From contig JAGKSW010000050.1 in NCBI GenBank assembly GCA_018993265.1, positions 1-35,224 on the forward strand: a DNA stretch of 35,224 bases. Reading direction: 5' to 3'. This DNA comes from Nostoc sp. TH1S01. GTDB lineage: Bacteria; Cyanobacteriota; Cyanobacteriia; Cyanobacteriales; Nostocaceae. Of the stretch, positions 25,916-35,074 are shown piece by piece. The notes under the pieces were generated by a model. That model saw only the letters and a list, made by a program, of their open reading frames with translations, made no database searches and was not told the DNA's origin. Positions within the stretch are counted from its first letter, which is position 1; each line of letters begins with the position of its first letter. A program made the position numbers and the translations under genes.

Positions 25916-26100
25916 GATTAGTGTGTTCCCTATTAATGACTCGGCTAGAGTTCAGTTGTATGTAATTATGCCAATTTGGCAAAGGGCGAGAGACGATCTC
26001 AATCATGTTTCTATGTGATTGTCGTCACTTGAGTGTTACTATCGAGCGGTATCTACTTAAGTGTGTAATAACGGATAAGGTCAGAGCTAAAATGGCAGTT
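25916..26100 (-). ncRNA. Candidate structured RNA, antisense to the purL leader
   Basis: The spacer right of the terminator hairpin is rich in stems: TGCCAA/TTGGCA at 25969-25981, GACGA..CAATCA/TGATTG..TCGTC at 25993-26027, and CACTTGAG/CTTAAGTG at about 26026-26067. Together with the leftward terminator this looks like a small RNA of roughly 150-200 nt. No known family is recognised and no strong promoter is evident, so confidence is low. It may instead be the structured leader of purL. Confidence 0.3.
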
Positions 26101-26189
26101 CCAGATGGGGAAAAACAAAGCACAAATGACCAATGACTATTGACCATTAACTATAAAATAGTTTTCTGTCCCATTGGTGCATTATTCCC

Positions 26190-29100
26190 ATGACCACCAC
26201 CCCCAAAGATCCGTTTTCACCCCAAGAAATTGCCGCCGAAGGTATTAAGCCAGAAGAATATGCAGAAATTGTGCGACGTTTAGGCCGCCATCCTAACAAA
26301 GCAGAACTGGGAATGTTTGGGGTGATGTGGTCAGAACATTGCTGTTACAAAAATTCTCGACCTCTACTCAAACAGTTTCCCACTACAGGCCCCCGCATTC
26401 TCGTCGGCCCTGGTGAAAATGCTGGTGTGGTTGACCTGGGTGAAGGACTACGCCTCGCTTTTAAAATTGAATCTCATAACCACCCTTCCGCCGTTGAACC
26501 CTTCCAAGGAGCTGCCACAGGTGTCGGTGGTATTCTGCGAGATATTTTTACAATGGGTGCGCGTCCCATTGCTTTGTTAAACTCATTGCGCTTTGGTTCT
26601 CTAGATGACCCTAAAACCCAAAGGCTATTTACTGGGGTAGTATCAGGAATCAGCCATTATGGTAACTGTCTCGTCAGTGATGAAACTTTTATTTGGCAAA
26701 ATCAAGACGGGATACATTTTGATACCATTGGCAACTTTGTGGAATCTCGCCTCACAACCAACGTCACGACTTTAGAACTCAATGATAGTGATGCGGTTCA
26801 AACTTTATCTTTAGATCCCGACAGCCAAACTGTTTGCTGGCAACCTGTACGGCGAATATTTAAACGACGTAGCCAACATTTGATCACCATCCGTACAGCC
26901 TTGGGACGTGCTTTGGTGGTTACGCCAGACCATCCGATGTTAATTCGCGCCAATGGTGAATGGGATATTGCAGTGGCGCAGTCTTTAAAAGTCGGCGATG
27001 AAATCCCGTTAATAACTGCATGGCCACAATTAACAGCAGAAAAAGACACAGCCTTAGATTTGCTGACTGGTTTAAATCCAGAAACTGCCATTGGGAAAGA
27101 TGTATACGTGCAGCTACCCGAAAATTGGCAAGTCACAGAGTCGGTGCGTACTGCACTGAGATTACTTGAACCTGCTGTTTACAAACGCCATCAATACTTA
27201 TCTACAGGTAGATTTCCTCTATCTTACTTTTTGGCTTTGGAACTGCTGCTAAATGTATCTCGTAGCGATATCCGCTTATTCCGGCGCGGTAAAGCAAATT
27301 ATATGAATGCAGTTATTCAGCCAAATAAATTGTTTGCTCGGTTAATTGGCTATTTTCTCTCAGAAGGCTGTGCTGCCAAAAACGGAAATACGTACAAAAT
27401 TGTTTTCACCTTCGCACATCATGAAACAGAGTATGTTGATGATGCGATCGCTGGTCTAAAATACTTGGGGTTACGCCCTTGTGTAGAAAAACGCGCTTCT
27501 ACCATTGCTGTTTACGCGACTTCTTGGCTATTCGGGCATTTCTTGAAGAATGTTTGGCAATGCGGCACAGAAGCCAGCAACAAAGCATTCCCTAACTTTG
27601 TCTTCCAGTGGTCACAAGAATTGCAGTATGAAGTCCTCAAAGGCTTATTCCGGGGTGATGGCTCAATAACCACCAAAACTCACGGTAATCACGCCAAAAT
27701 TAGTTTTGCTACCACTAGCCGCAAGTTATTTGAGCAAACAGTCCTATTACTGCAAACTCAAGGAATCATCCCATATATTTATTGCCAACCAGTAGGCGAA
27801 GCAGAAATTGAGGGACGCAAGCACATCCGTAAACCCTTATGGCAATTGGAAGTTAGTAATTTTGCGGCATTAAAAGCCTTAGCCACAGTTTTTAGTCAAG
27901 AGCGAAATCAGGAATTAGCCGTAGCTTTAAATCGTTACAGTGGTGCAAAACATTCATTTCCTCGGTTTACCCAGTCGGTAGCAGATGTAGCTACTGTCAA
28001 GATTCAGAGTATTGCACACCAAACCGTTGCCGAATGTGATGTTTATGATGTGGAAGTAGATAATACACATCTTTTTGTGACTTCATCGGGGATCGTGACA
28101 CATAATTGCGTCGGCGTTCCGACTGTTGGTGGCGAAGTCTACTTTGACCCTGCTTATGCCGGAAATCCCTTAGTTAACGTTATGGCACTGGGATTGATGG
28201 AAACGCCGGAAATTGTCAAATCTGGGGCATCGGGTATCGGTAATCCTGTATTGTATGTGGGTTCTACCACCGGACGCGACGGGATGGGTGGCGCAAGTTT
28301 CGCCAGTGCCGAATTAACTGATGCGTCGATGGATGACCGTCCGGCGGTGCAAGTCGGCGACCCATTTTTAGAAAAGTCGTTAATTGAAGCTTGTCTAGAA
28401 GCATTTAAAACTGGCGCAGTGGTCGCCGCCCAGGACATGGGTGCAGCCGGAATTACCTGTTCTACCTCAGAAATGGCCGCTAAAGGCGGTGTCGGCATTG
28501 AATTAGATTTAAATAAGATTCCGGTGCGGGAAACGGGGATGGTTCCCTATGAATATTTGTTGTCGGAATCTCAAGAAAGAATGCTGTTTGTTGCCCACAA
28601 AGGCAGAGAACAAGAGCTAATTGATATTTTCCATCGTTGGGGACTTCATGCGGTTGTTGCTGGGACAGTGATTGCGGAACCCATCGTCAGAATTTTATTC
28701 CGGGGTAAAATTGCGGCGGAAATTCCGGCTGATGCTTTGGCAGAAAATACACCACTTTACGAACGTGAGTTATTAGCAGAACCACCAGAATACGCCCGTC
28801 AAGCTTGGGCATGGACAGCCGATAGTTTACCTGCTTGCACAACTGCGGGGATCGGCAGCCACAGTTGGAACGATATCTTATTAACTTTACTCAATACACC
28901 CACGATCGCCTCGAAAAATTGGGTATATCGTCAATACGACCATCAAGTACAAAACAATACTGTCGTCCTTCCCGGAGGTGCAGATGCGGCTGTTGTTCGT
29001 TTAAGACCATTAGAAGCTATCCCCAATTTCACATCGCCAAATCTTAAATCTGCCGTTGCCGCTACAGTAGATTGCAATCCCCGCTATGTTTACCTTGATC

Positions 29101-29978
29101 CCTATGAGGGGGCTAAGGCTGTAGTTGCCGAAGCCGCCCGCAATCTTAGCTGTGTGGGTGCAGAACCATTAGCTGTTACCGATAACCTGAATTTTGGCAG
29201 TCCCGAAAAACCCATTGGTTATTGGCAATTAGCCGAAGCTTGTCGCGGTTTAGCAGAAGGTTGTCGAGAACTAGCCACACCAGTCACAGGCGGAAATGTC
29301 TCTCTCTATAATGAAACAGTCGATTCTCAAGGCAACCCCCAACCAATTTATCCGACTCCTGTGGTGGGTATGGTTGGTTTGATTCCTGATTTCACCAAAA
29401 TTTGTGGTCAAGCTTGGCAAGCAAGTGGCGATGTCATTTATTTATTAGGGTTAACTGTACAGTCCAAAGTGGAATTAGGCGCATCAGAATATCTGGCTAC
29501 CATCCACAATACTGTAGCTGGTAGACCACCACGGGTAAATTATGAATTGGAACGCCGTGTACAGCAGGTTTGCCGCGATGGTATTCGTTCTGGTTGGGTG
29601 CGTTCAGCCCATGATTGCGCTGAGGGCGGATTAGTTATAGCCTTGGCAGAATCTTCAATTGCTGGCAATTTGGGTGCAGAAGCGAAATTAGACATCTTGC
29701 CAAATCAGTTACAGCGCTTGGATGAAGTGCTGTTTGGTGAAGCTGGCGCAAGAATTATCGTTTCCGTAGCATCAGAACAACAAGAAATCTGGGAATCATA
29801 CTTACAGGAACATCTAGGTCAAGATTGGCAAAAACTAGGCATGGTTAGTAATCTCGATGCTGGTTTGACGGTTTTAACTACCGATAACCAGACCTTAATC
29901 ACAGTTAGTATGGAAGATATGAAGGATCGTTACAATAATGCGATCGCCAAACGTCTAGCTGCACACACTCAGGCCTAA
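26190..29978 (+). CDS. purL: Phosphoribosylformylglycinamidine synthase subunit PurL containing an intein
   Basis: PurL makes formylglycinamidine ribonucleotide from FGAR, ATP and glutamine-derived ammonia, step 4 of purine synthesis. The precursor is 1262 residues. Residues 1-159 and 640-1262 together form a 782-residue PurL, the usual cyanobacterial size. Marks: [48 protein letters not shown] and, after the intein, [36 protein letters not shown]-type [12 protein letters not shown], and [10 protein letters not shown]. The intein sits between N159 and C640 ([17 protein letters not shown]), a highly conserved region near the active site. The reading frame is open throughout, so PurL needs splicing to work. 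PurF follows 263 bp downstream in the same direction; PurQ and PurS are not in the window. Confidence 0.96.
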   Translation: MTTTPKDPFSPQEIAAEGIKPEEYAEIVRRLGRHPNKAELGMFGVMWSEHCCYKNSRPLLKQFPTTGPRILVGPGENAGVVDLGEGLRLAFKIESHNHPSAVEPFQGAATGVGGILRDIFTMGARPIALLNSLRFGSLDDPKTQRLFTGVVSGISHYGNCLVSDETFIWQNQDGIHFDTIGNFVESRLTTNVTTLELNDSDAVQTLSLDPDSQTVCWQPVRRIFKRRSQHLITIRTALGRALVVTPDHPMLIRANGEWDIAVAQSLKVGDEIPLITAWPQLTAEKDTALDLLTGLNPETAIGKDVYVQLPENWQVTESVRTALRLLEPAVYKRHQYLSTGRFPLSYFLALELLLNVSRSDIRLFRRGKANYMNAVIQPNKLFARLIGYFLSEGCAAKNGNTYKIVFTFAHHETEYVDDAIAGLKYLGLRPCVEKRASTIAVYATSWLFGHFLKNVWQCGTEASNKAFPNFVFQWSQELQYEVLKGLFRGDGSITTKTHGNHAKISFATTSRKLFEQTVLLLQTQGIIPYIYCQPVGEAEIEGRKHIRKPLWQLEVSNFAALKALATVFSQERNQELAVALNRYSGAKHSFPRFTQSVADVATVKIQSIAHQTVAECDVYDVEVDNTHLFVTSSGIVTHNCVGVPTVGGEVYFDPAYAGNPLVNVMALGLMETPEIVKSGASGIGNPVLYVGSTTGRDGMGGASFASAELTDASMDDRPAVQVGDPFLEKSLIEACLEAFKTGAVVAAQDMGAAGITCSTSEMAAKGGVGIELDLNKIPVRETGMVPYEYLLSESQERMLFVAHKGREQELIDIFHRWGLHAVVAGTVIAEPIVRILFRGKIAAEIPADALAENTPLYERELLAEPPEYARQAWAWTADSLPACTTAGIGSHSWNDILLTLLNTPTIASKNWVYRQYDHQVQNNTVVLPGGADAAVVRLRPLEAIPNFTSPNLKSAVAATVDCNPRYVYLDPYEGAKAVVAEAARNLSCVGAEPLAVTDNLNFGSPEKPIGYWQLAEACRGLAEGCRELATPVTGGNVSLYNETVDSQGNPQPIYPTPVVGMVGLIPDFTKICGQAWQASGDVIYLLGLTVQSKVELGASEYLATIHNTVAGRPPRVNYELERRVQQVCRDGIRSGWVRSAHDCAEGGLVIALAESSIAGNLGAEAKLDILPNQLQRLDEVLFGEAGARIIVSVASEQQEIWESYLQEHLGQDWQKLGMVSNLDAGLTVLTTDNQTLITVSMEDMKDRYNNAIAKRLAAHTQA
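26667..28106 (+). other. Intein within PurL, with LAGLIDADG homing endonuclease
   Basis: 480 in-frame codons (PurL precursor residues 160-639). It begins with Cys ([10 protein letters not shown], block A) and ends HN ([10 protein letters not shown], block G) before Cys+1, the residues needed for class 1 splicing. Block B is TPDHPMLI with T245 and H248, and block F is [14 protein letters not shown]. Between them is a two-motif dodecapeptide endonuclease: LIGYFLSEG (385-393, acid E392) and [10 protein letters not shown] (483-492, acid D490), so the endonuclease may still cut DNA. Its codon use looks like its host, and it contains a HIP1 site (about 27445), suggesting long residence. Removing it restores a normal HYGNCVGVPT stretch. 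Confidence 0.96.
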
Positions 29979-30241
29979 AAAAGTATCTAGTCTGAAGTCA
30001 AAAATTTCACACTTCAGACTTCATACTTCAGACTTATTAGGGTACTGTTTTAATAAGTGGTTAAAGATTTGTTAAGAATAGATAATACCAATTTGAGAAG
30101 CGATTGCGGAGAAGGATTCTTTCAAAGCTGATCAACTAATTGCTTTACCATCCAAAATCTAAAATCCAAAATCCAAAATGGTATAGCCATCTAAAGCCAT
30201 TATCCCAGTGACTTGACACCCCAACCAGGAGCAAAGCCAGC
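29979..30241. other. purL-purF spacer with STRRs
   Basis: Contains two tandem heptamer stretches: CACTTCAGACTT-type at about 30005-30035 and CCAAAAT-type at 30150-30180. No terminator with a T-run is seen, so read-through from purL to purF is possible. No gene. Confidence 0.5.
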
Positions 30242-31732
30242 ATGATTCCCATTGATTCCGTCACTTCGGATGAATACCCCGAATCCAATTTCAACTCAAA
30301 TAATGACCGTCCTGACAAGCCTGAAGAAGCTTGCGGTGTTTTTGGACTCTACGCGCCAGGAGAAGATGTTGCTAAACTAACTTACTTTGGATTGTATGCC
30401 CTCCAACACAGGGGTCAAGAATCTGCTGGGATTGCTACTTTTGAGGGTACAAAAGTCCATCTGCATAAAGATATGGGCTTGGTGTCTCAAGTATTCAACG
30501 AATCTATTTTAGAAGAATTGCCGGGAAATCTTGCTGTTGGTCATACCCGCTATTCCACCACCGGTTCTAGTCGCAAAGTTAACGCCCAGCCGGCTGTGGT
30601 TGAGACTCGCTTAGGCAATCTTGCTCTTGCACATAACGGTAATCTTGTCAATACAACACAATTGCGTGATGAATTGCTTAAGAGCAATTTTAACTTAGTC
30701 ACGACAACTGACTCAGAAATGATTGCCTTTGCGATCGCTGAAGCAGTCAACGCTGGTGCAGATTGGTTAGACGGCGCAATTCAAGCATTTCACCGTTGCC
30801 AAGGAGCTTTTAGTTTAGTTATTGGTACACCAGTTGGGGTGATGGGAACCCGCGATCCCAATGGTATTCGTCCTTTAGTAATTGGGACTGTAGGTACTAA
30901 TCCCGTACGTTATGTATTATCTTCCGAAACTTGCGGTTTAGACATTATTGGCGCTGAATATCTGCGGGATGTCGAACCAGGAGAATTAGTTTGGATTACC
31001 GAAGAAGGTTTGGCTTCTTACCACTGGAGCCAGCAGCCGCAACGTAAATTGTGCATTTTTGAAATGATTTACTTTGCCCGTCCTGATAGTGTGATGCACA
31101 ACGAAAGTTTATACAGCTATCGGATGCGCTTAGGAAGACAACTCGCGGCTGAATCTAATGTCGAAGCCGATATTGTTTTTGGTGTACCTGATTCTGGTAT
31201 CCCGGCGGCGATTGGATTTTCCCAAGCTTCTGGTGTTGCTTACGGTGAGGGCTTGATTAAAAATCGCTACGTTGGGCGTACCTTTATTCAACCAACCCAA
31301 ACTATGCGCGAATCTGGTATTAAGATGAAACTCAACCCCCTCAAAGACGTGCTGGCGGGTAAACGAGTTGTAATTGTGGATGATTCAATTGTGCGGGGTA
31401 CAACCAGCCGCAAATTAGTCAAAGCCTTACGTGATGCAGGTGCAGCAGAAGTACACATGCGAATTTCTTCACCACCCGTCACTCATCCTTGCTTTTATGG
31501 CATTGATACCGATACTCAGGATCAATTAATTGCGGCTACCAAATCTGTTGAGGAAATTGCCCAACAATTAGAAGTAGATACTCTCGCCTACCTCAGTTGG
31601 GAAGGAATGCTTAAAGCCACAGGAGAAGACACCAATAGTTTTTGTTCTGCCTGCTTTACAGGAGATTACCCAGTTGCTATTCCTGAACAAGTTAAGCGTT
31701 CTAAGTTGATTTTAGAGAAGGTAGTAGTTTAG
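30242..31732 (+). CDS. purF: Amidophosphoribosyltransferase (glutamine PRPP amidotransferase)
   Basis: First committed enzyme of purine synthesis, transferring ammonia from glutamine to PRPP. It has 496 residues. Residues 1-30 are a propeptide removed to expose C31 (PEEA|CGVFGLYAPG), the N-terminal nucleophile of the glutaminase domain (about 31-260, with QHRGQESAGIA and GHTRYST). The PRPP site is VVIVDDSIVRGTTSRK in the type I phosphoribosyltransferase domain. Four cysteines match the [4Fe-4S] ligands of the Bacillus-type enzyme (KLCIFEM, HPCFYGID, FCSACFTGDYP). It should be regulated by purine nucleotides. It follows purL, a conserved cyanobacterial order. A long hairpin lies 30 nt downstream. 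Confidence 0.97.
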   Translation: MIPIDSVTSDEYPESNFNSNNDRPDKPEEACGVFGLYAPGEDVAKLTYFGLYALQHRGQESAGIATFEGTKVHLHKDMGLVSQVFNESILEELPGNLAVGHTRYSTTGSSRKVNAQPAVVETRLGNLALAHNGNLVNTTQLRDELLKSNFNLVTTTDSEMIAFAIAEAVNAGADWLDGAIQAFHRCQGAFSLVIGTPVGVMGTRDPNGIRPLVIGTVGTNPVRYVLSSETCGLDIIGAEYLRDVEPGELVWITEEGLASYHWSQQPQRKLCIFEMIYFARPDSVMHNESLYSYRMRLGRQLAAESNVEADIVFGVPDSGIPAAIGFSQASGVAYGEGLIKNRYVGRTFIQPTQTMRESGIKMKLNPLKDVLAGKRVVIVDDSIVRGTTSRKLVKALRDAGAAEVHMRISSPPVTHPCFYGIDTDTQDQLIAATKSVEEIAQQLEVDTLAYLSWEGMLKATGEDTNSFCSACFTGDYPVAIPEQVKRSKLILEKVVV

Positions 31733-31760
31733 TAGGCTAATGAAATAATTCGCTAATCAA

Positions 31761-31812
31761 TAGAATATCCGGCTATTAAACCGCTAGATTGGTTTGATAG
31801 CCGGATATTCTA
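31761..31812 (+). terminator. Long hairpin after purF
   Basis: Perfect outer arms of 16 bases, TAGAATATCCGGCTAT (31761-31776) and its complement (31797-31812), enclose a second stem AAACC/GGTTT. This is 29 nt after the purF stop, a probable transcript end, although the following sequence is A-rich rather than T-rich. Confidence 0.65.
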
Positions 31813-32128
31813 ATATAAAAAACTTAGATTTTTTAACATAAAGTCTTATATAAATTTTTTGCTTACTACAATTAGCAGCATAATAAATATTATCTAAGAA
31901 TGATAACAAAAATCATCTTTTGGAGGATTGCTTTAAATAAAGCGATCGCCTTTACCAAAGCTGTAACTATTGGTTGAATCAATTTTTAATTTTCTACAAT
32001 TAAAGTAAAATTGTTAACTGTGCCACTTTACATGGCGGAATGTCAGCTAAAAAACAGATAACCAAAAAGTGGTAGCAATATAGCAGTTTCGCTGAAAAAC
32101 TCAAATCTACCCGAAACTTTACTCACAC
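31813..32128. other. Upstream region of the hybrid kinase gene
   Basis: AT-rich spacer, one HIP1 site near 31942, and the presumed promoter of the hybrid kinase. I recognise no conserved regulatory motif and no gene. Confidence 0.45.
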
Positions 32129-33274
32129 ATGAGTTCACTATCGCCTCGCCCTGACAAAATTTTGGTTGTTGATGATTCGCCGGACAATGTTTTTTTAATT
32201 AAAACCATACTAGAAGAAGAAGGTTATATAGTTAGCACAGCAGAAAATGGAATTGTAGCATTAGCCCAACTAGAAACATCTCCCTGTGACTTGGTATTGC
32301 TAGATTTAATGATGCCAGGAATAGATGGCTATGAAGTTACCAGGCGCATCCGTGGGCAGATGAACTTGCCGCAATATATTCCAATTTTGTTAATCACGGC
32401 GCATGATGCACCCAACGTCGCACATGGATTAGATTTAGGTGCTGATGATTTTATTCGTAAACCTGTAACTGTAGATGAATTACTCGCCAGAGTGCGATCG
32501 CTCCTGCGACTCAAGCATAGTATGGATGAGCGTGATGAAATTGCCCGTCAACGAGAAGATTTTGTTTCCCGACTCACCCATGACTTACGTACACCCTTAG
32601 TCGCCGCCGATCGGATGTTAATGTTGTTTGAGCAAGGTGCTTTAGGTGAATTATCCCCGCAAATGCGAGAAGCACTCACGATTATGGCGCGTAGCAATGC
32701 CAACTTGCTCTCGATGGTGAATACCTTACTAGAAGTTTATCGGTTTGAAGCCGGACGCAAAACCCTAGCGTTTCAACCAGTTAATTTAAAGCAGTTGATT
32801 GCCGAAGTAGTTGGGGAACTCACACCTTTAGCAGCAGCTAAAGCACTCACTATCAAACAAGAATATTCCGAGGAACTAACTAACAGTAATATCATGGGCG
32901 ATCGCTTAGAACTGCACCGCCTGTTAACTAACCTCATAGGTAATGCTATTAAATTTACTGAATCTGGCTATATAGCAGTTCGCCTCTCTCCTATGCAGGA
33001 AAATCAAAAGATTTCCTCCTCTGGAAGCACGTCATCTATCTCTAGTAGTGACTATATTAATATAGTGGTAGCCGATACAGGTGCGGGTATTTCTCCTGAA
33101 GAACAAACAACATTGTTTCAAAGATTTCGCCAAGGCAGCCACAAAAGTTCCGGCAGTGGCTTAGGACTGTACTTATCTCGCCGAATTGTCGAGGCACATC
33201 AAGGGCAGATTTTTGTTAATTCTGTATTAGGTAAGGGTAGTGAATTTCTTGTGCGTTTACCACTTAAACCTTGA
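32129..33274 (+). CDS. Response regulator-histidine kinase hybrid
   Basis: A 381-residue soluble protein with a receiver domain at the N-terminus and a kinase at the C-terminus. Receiver residues (about 9-126): acidic pair in ILVVDDS, phosphoacceptor D59 (DLVLLDLMMPGIDGYEV), T90 in LLIT, K111 in FIRKPVT. The HisKA helix carries H151 (FVSRLTHDLRTPLVAA), followed by the N box LLTNLIGNAIKFTESG, G1 IVVADTGAGISPEE, and G2 SGSGLGLYLSRRIVEAHQGQ. This order (REC-HisKA-HATPase) with no other sensor suits the middle of a phosphorelay, with the receiver tuning the kinase. A Ser-rich insert (about 290-308) interrupts the ATPase domain. No partner is adjacent. A hairpin at 33318-33350 may end its transcript. 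Confidence 0.92.
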   Translation: MSSLSPRPDKILVVDDSPDNVFLIKTILEEEGYIVSTAENGIVALAQLETSPCDLVLLDLMMPGIDGYEVTRRIRGQMNLPQYIPILLITAHDAPNVAHGLDLGADDFIRKPVTVDELLARVRSLLRLKHSMDERDEIARQREDFVSRLTHDLRTPLVAADRMLMLFEQGALGELSPQMREALTIMARSNANLLSMVNTLLEVYRFEAGRKTLAFQPVNLKQLIAEVVGELTPLAAAKALTIKQEYSEELTNSNIMGDRLELHRLLTNLIGNAIKFTESGYIAVRLSPMQENQKISSSGSTSSISSSDYINIVVADTGAGISPEEQTTLFQRFRQGSHKSSGSGLGLYLSRRIVEAHQGQIFVNSVLGKGSEFLVRLPLKP

Positions 33275-33317
33275 AGAATTATGATCCATAGCAGTCCTAA
33301 ATCATTTGTGAACAGCA

Positions 33318-33350
33318 AGATCCCCGAATTTTTTTAGAAGTCGAGGATCT
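33318..33350 (+). terminator. Hairpin AGATCCCCGA / TCGAGGATCT
   Basis: Ten-base arms with one mismatch, 13-base T-rich loop, 43 nt after the hybrid kinase stop. The stem resembles that of the terminator at 7211-7239 (ATCCCCGA). It is only about 30 nt before the next start codon, so it probably separates the two transcripts. Confidence 0.5.
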
Positions 33351-33383
33351 GAGCCTCTTTATAAAATATTAGAGGATAAGATC

Positions 33384-34766
33384 ATGATTACTGCTGAATT
33401 ATCTAGTATTGCTGAACTTATTCAAAAGCAACGTGAATTTTTTCAAACAGGGAAAACAAAAGATATAGCTTTTCGGCTAGAAAAACTCAGAACTCTTAAA
33501 CAAGCAATAATTGAAAACGAAACAGCTATTTTACAAGCTTTACAAGCAGATTTACATAAACCAGAATTTGAGTCTTACATAACAGAAATAGTTGTAATTA
33601 AAGATATTGATTATGCTATAAAAAATCTTTATTCATGGACTAAACCTAAAAAATCAGAAGTTTCCCTAGAACTTTTTAACTACTCAGCTAAAATTTATCC
33701 TGAACCAGTAGGATTAGTTTTAATTATTGGAGCTTGGAATTACCCGTTTAATTTAATTATTGCTCCCTTAGTAGGTGCGATCGCCGCAGGTAATTGTTCC
33801 ATTCTCAAGCCTTCCGAAATTGCTCCTGCTACCTCTAGTTTATTAGCCAAAATGATGGCTAAATATTTTGATCCAGAGTTCATTACTGTAGTTGAAGGTG
33901 GCGTAGAAGCCAGCCAAAAGCTACTTGCAGAAAAGTTTGACCATATCTTGTTTACGGGTGGTACGGCTGTTGGCAAAATTGTCATGGAAGCAGCAGCCAA
34001 ACATCTTACACCAGTTACTTTAGAATTAGGTGGCAAAAGTCCTTGTATTGTTGATTCTGAAATTAATTTAGAACATACTATTAGACGCATTACTTGGGGT
34101 AAATTTATTAATGCGGGGCAAACTTGTATTGCACCTGACTATCTTTTAGTTGACAAAAAAATCAAACCAGATTTAATCAATGGTTTGAAAAAAACTATCA
34201 CAGAATTTTATGGTGAAACCCCATACAATAGTGCTGATTATGCCAGAATTATCAGTAAAAAACACTGTGAAAGATTAATTAAACTTCTCGATAAAGGTGA
34301 AATAGTTGTCGGTGGCGAAAACAAAGTAGAAGAACGCTACATTGCTCCGACAATTATTGATCAAGTCTCCTTAACAGACCCTGTAATGCAGGAAGAAATT
34401 TTTGGGCCAATTTTACCTGTAATTGAATATACAGATATTACAGAAGCGATCGCCTTAATTAATTCCCGACCAAAACCCTTAGCTTTATATCTATTCTCAC
34501 AAAACAAAAGCCTGCAACAGCGAGTTTTACAAAAAACTTCCTCTGGTGGTGTCTGTCTTAACGATACAATGATGCACTTTGGTGTTTCATCTTTACCTTT
34601 TGGTGGAGTTGGTGATAGTGGGATGGGTAACTATCATGGTAAAGCGGGTTTTGATACCTTTTCCCACGACAAAAGCGTGCTGCGTAACTCCTTCTGGCTA
34701 GATTTAAAATGGCGCTACGCTCCATATAAAGACAAATTGGCCTTCTTGAAGCGATTGATTAAGTAG
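33384..34766 (+). CDS. Aldehyde dehydrogenase, ALDH3-like
   Basis: A 460-residue NAD(P)-dependent aldehyde dehydrogenase of the ALDH3-like branch. Active-site residues: N119 (IIGAWNYPFNLIIAPLVG), the nucleotide-binding FTGGTAVGKIV (189-199), general base E214 (VTLELGGKSPCIV), catalytic C248 (FINAGQTCIAPDYLLV) and EEIFGPILPV. A cyanobacterial homologue is reported to oxidise fatty aldehydes and apocarotenals; that makes long-chain aldehydes, for example from membrane damage, likely substrates, by inference. It lacks the C-terminal membrane tail of eukaryotic fatty aldehyde dehydrogenases. The TAG stop is half made of the left end of a MITE-like insertion; without it the stop would be TAA and the protein identical. 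Confidence 0.94.
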   Translation: MITAELSSIAELIQKQREFFQTGKTKDIAFRLEKLRTLKQAIIENETAILQALQADLHKPEFESYITEIVVIKDIDYAIKNLYSWTKPKKSEVSLELFNYSAKIYPEPVGLVLIIGAWNYPFNLIIAPLVGAIAAGNCSILKPSEIAPATSSLLAKMMAKYFDPEFITVVEGGVEASQKLLAEKFDHILFTGGTAVGKIVMEAAAKHLTPVTLELGGKSPCIVDSEINLEHTIRRITWGKFINAGQTCIAPDYLLVDKKIKPDLINGLKKTITEFYGETPYNSADYARIISKKHCERLIKLLDKGEIVVGGENKVEERYIAPTIIDQVSLTDPVMQEEIFGPILPVIEYTDITEAIALINSRPKPLALYLFSQNKSLQQRVLQKTSSGGVCLNDTMMHFGVSSLPFGGVGDSGMGNYHGKAGFDTFSHDKSVLRNSFWLDLKWRYAPYKDKLAFLKRLIK

Positions 34767-34978
34767 GGTCTGCTGAATAACTTGAAAACTCTTATCTTGT
34801 AAGCAATTCGCGGCTATTGTGGGAGAAAAAAGTGCAAGAGAATCGGGAAAGAAGGCTCTTAAGCCTTGCATTTCCAATTGTTGGGATTCCAAAAAATTGG
34901 AAACAATATGAGTGAAACTGTTTCCTGTTAAGCGTTCCCTGTTCCCTATCCCTACCACAGAACTTTTTCAGCAAGCCC
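34766..34978. mobile_element. MITE-like element with terminal inverted repeats, inserted at the ALDH stop codon
   Basis: A 213-bp element. Left end GGGTCTGCTGAATAACTT and right end (minus strand) GGGCTTGCTGAAAAAGTT match at 14 of 18 positions. TA flanks both ends (34764-34765 and 34979-34980), a possible TA target-site duplication. It has no open frame that resembles a transposase; the small frames across it are not convincing. Two internal hairpins (GCAAG/CTTGC, and CCAATT/AATTGG) are visible. It is most like a non-autonomous element mobilised by a transposase elsewhere in the genome. Confidence 0.75.
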
Positions 34979-34990
34979 TAAGTAAAAAAT

Positions 34991-35019
34991 TGAGAGACGC
35001 TGGATTGCACCGTCTCTCA
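34991..35019. terminator. Hairpin TGAGAGACG / CGTCTCTCA
   Basis: Perfect 9-base arms with an 11-base loop. On the minus strand it is followed by AATTTTTTAC, a good terminator for a leftward gene. If the MITE is removed it is 10 nt after the ALDH stop, so it may have served ALDH too, in the other direction. Confidence 0.65.
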
Positions 35020-35074
35020 TTTAGGAATTGAAATAAATTATTCATCTTGTGGGATGAGTTATTTACCATTAGTG

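Noticed and set aside
25916-26100. Identification of the structured spacer as 6S RNA or Yfr1
   Set aside because: I see no Yfr1 motif (ACUCCUCACAC), and the ends do not form the long closing stem expected for 6S RNA; left as unassigned.
26798-27136. Leftward 112-codon frame inside the intein
   Set aside because: It is antisense to intein blocks A-C, with no start signal or family similarity.
34704-34974. Leftward open frames over the end of the ALDH gene
   Set aside because: They span the ALDH 3' end and the MITE-like element and show no transposase motif; treated as chance frames.
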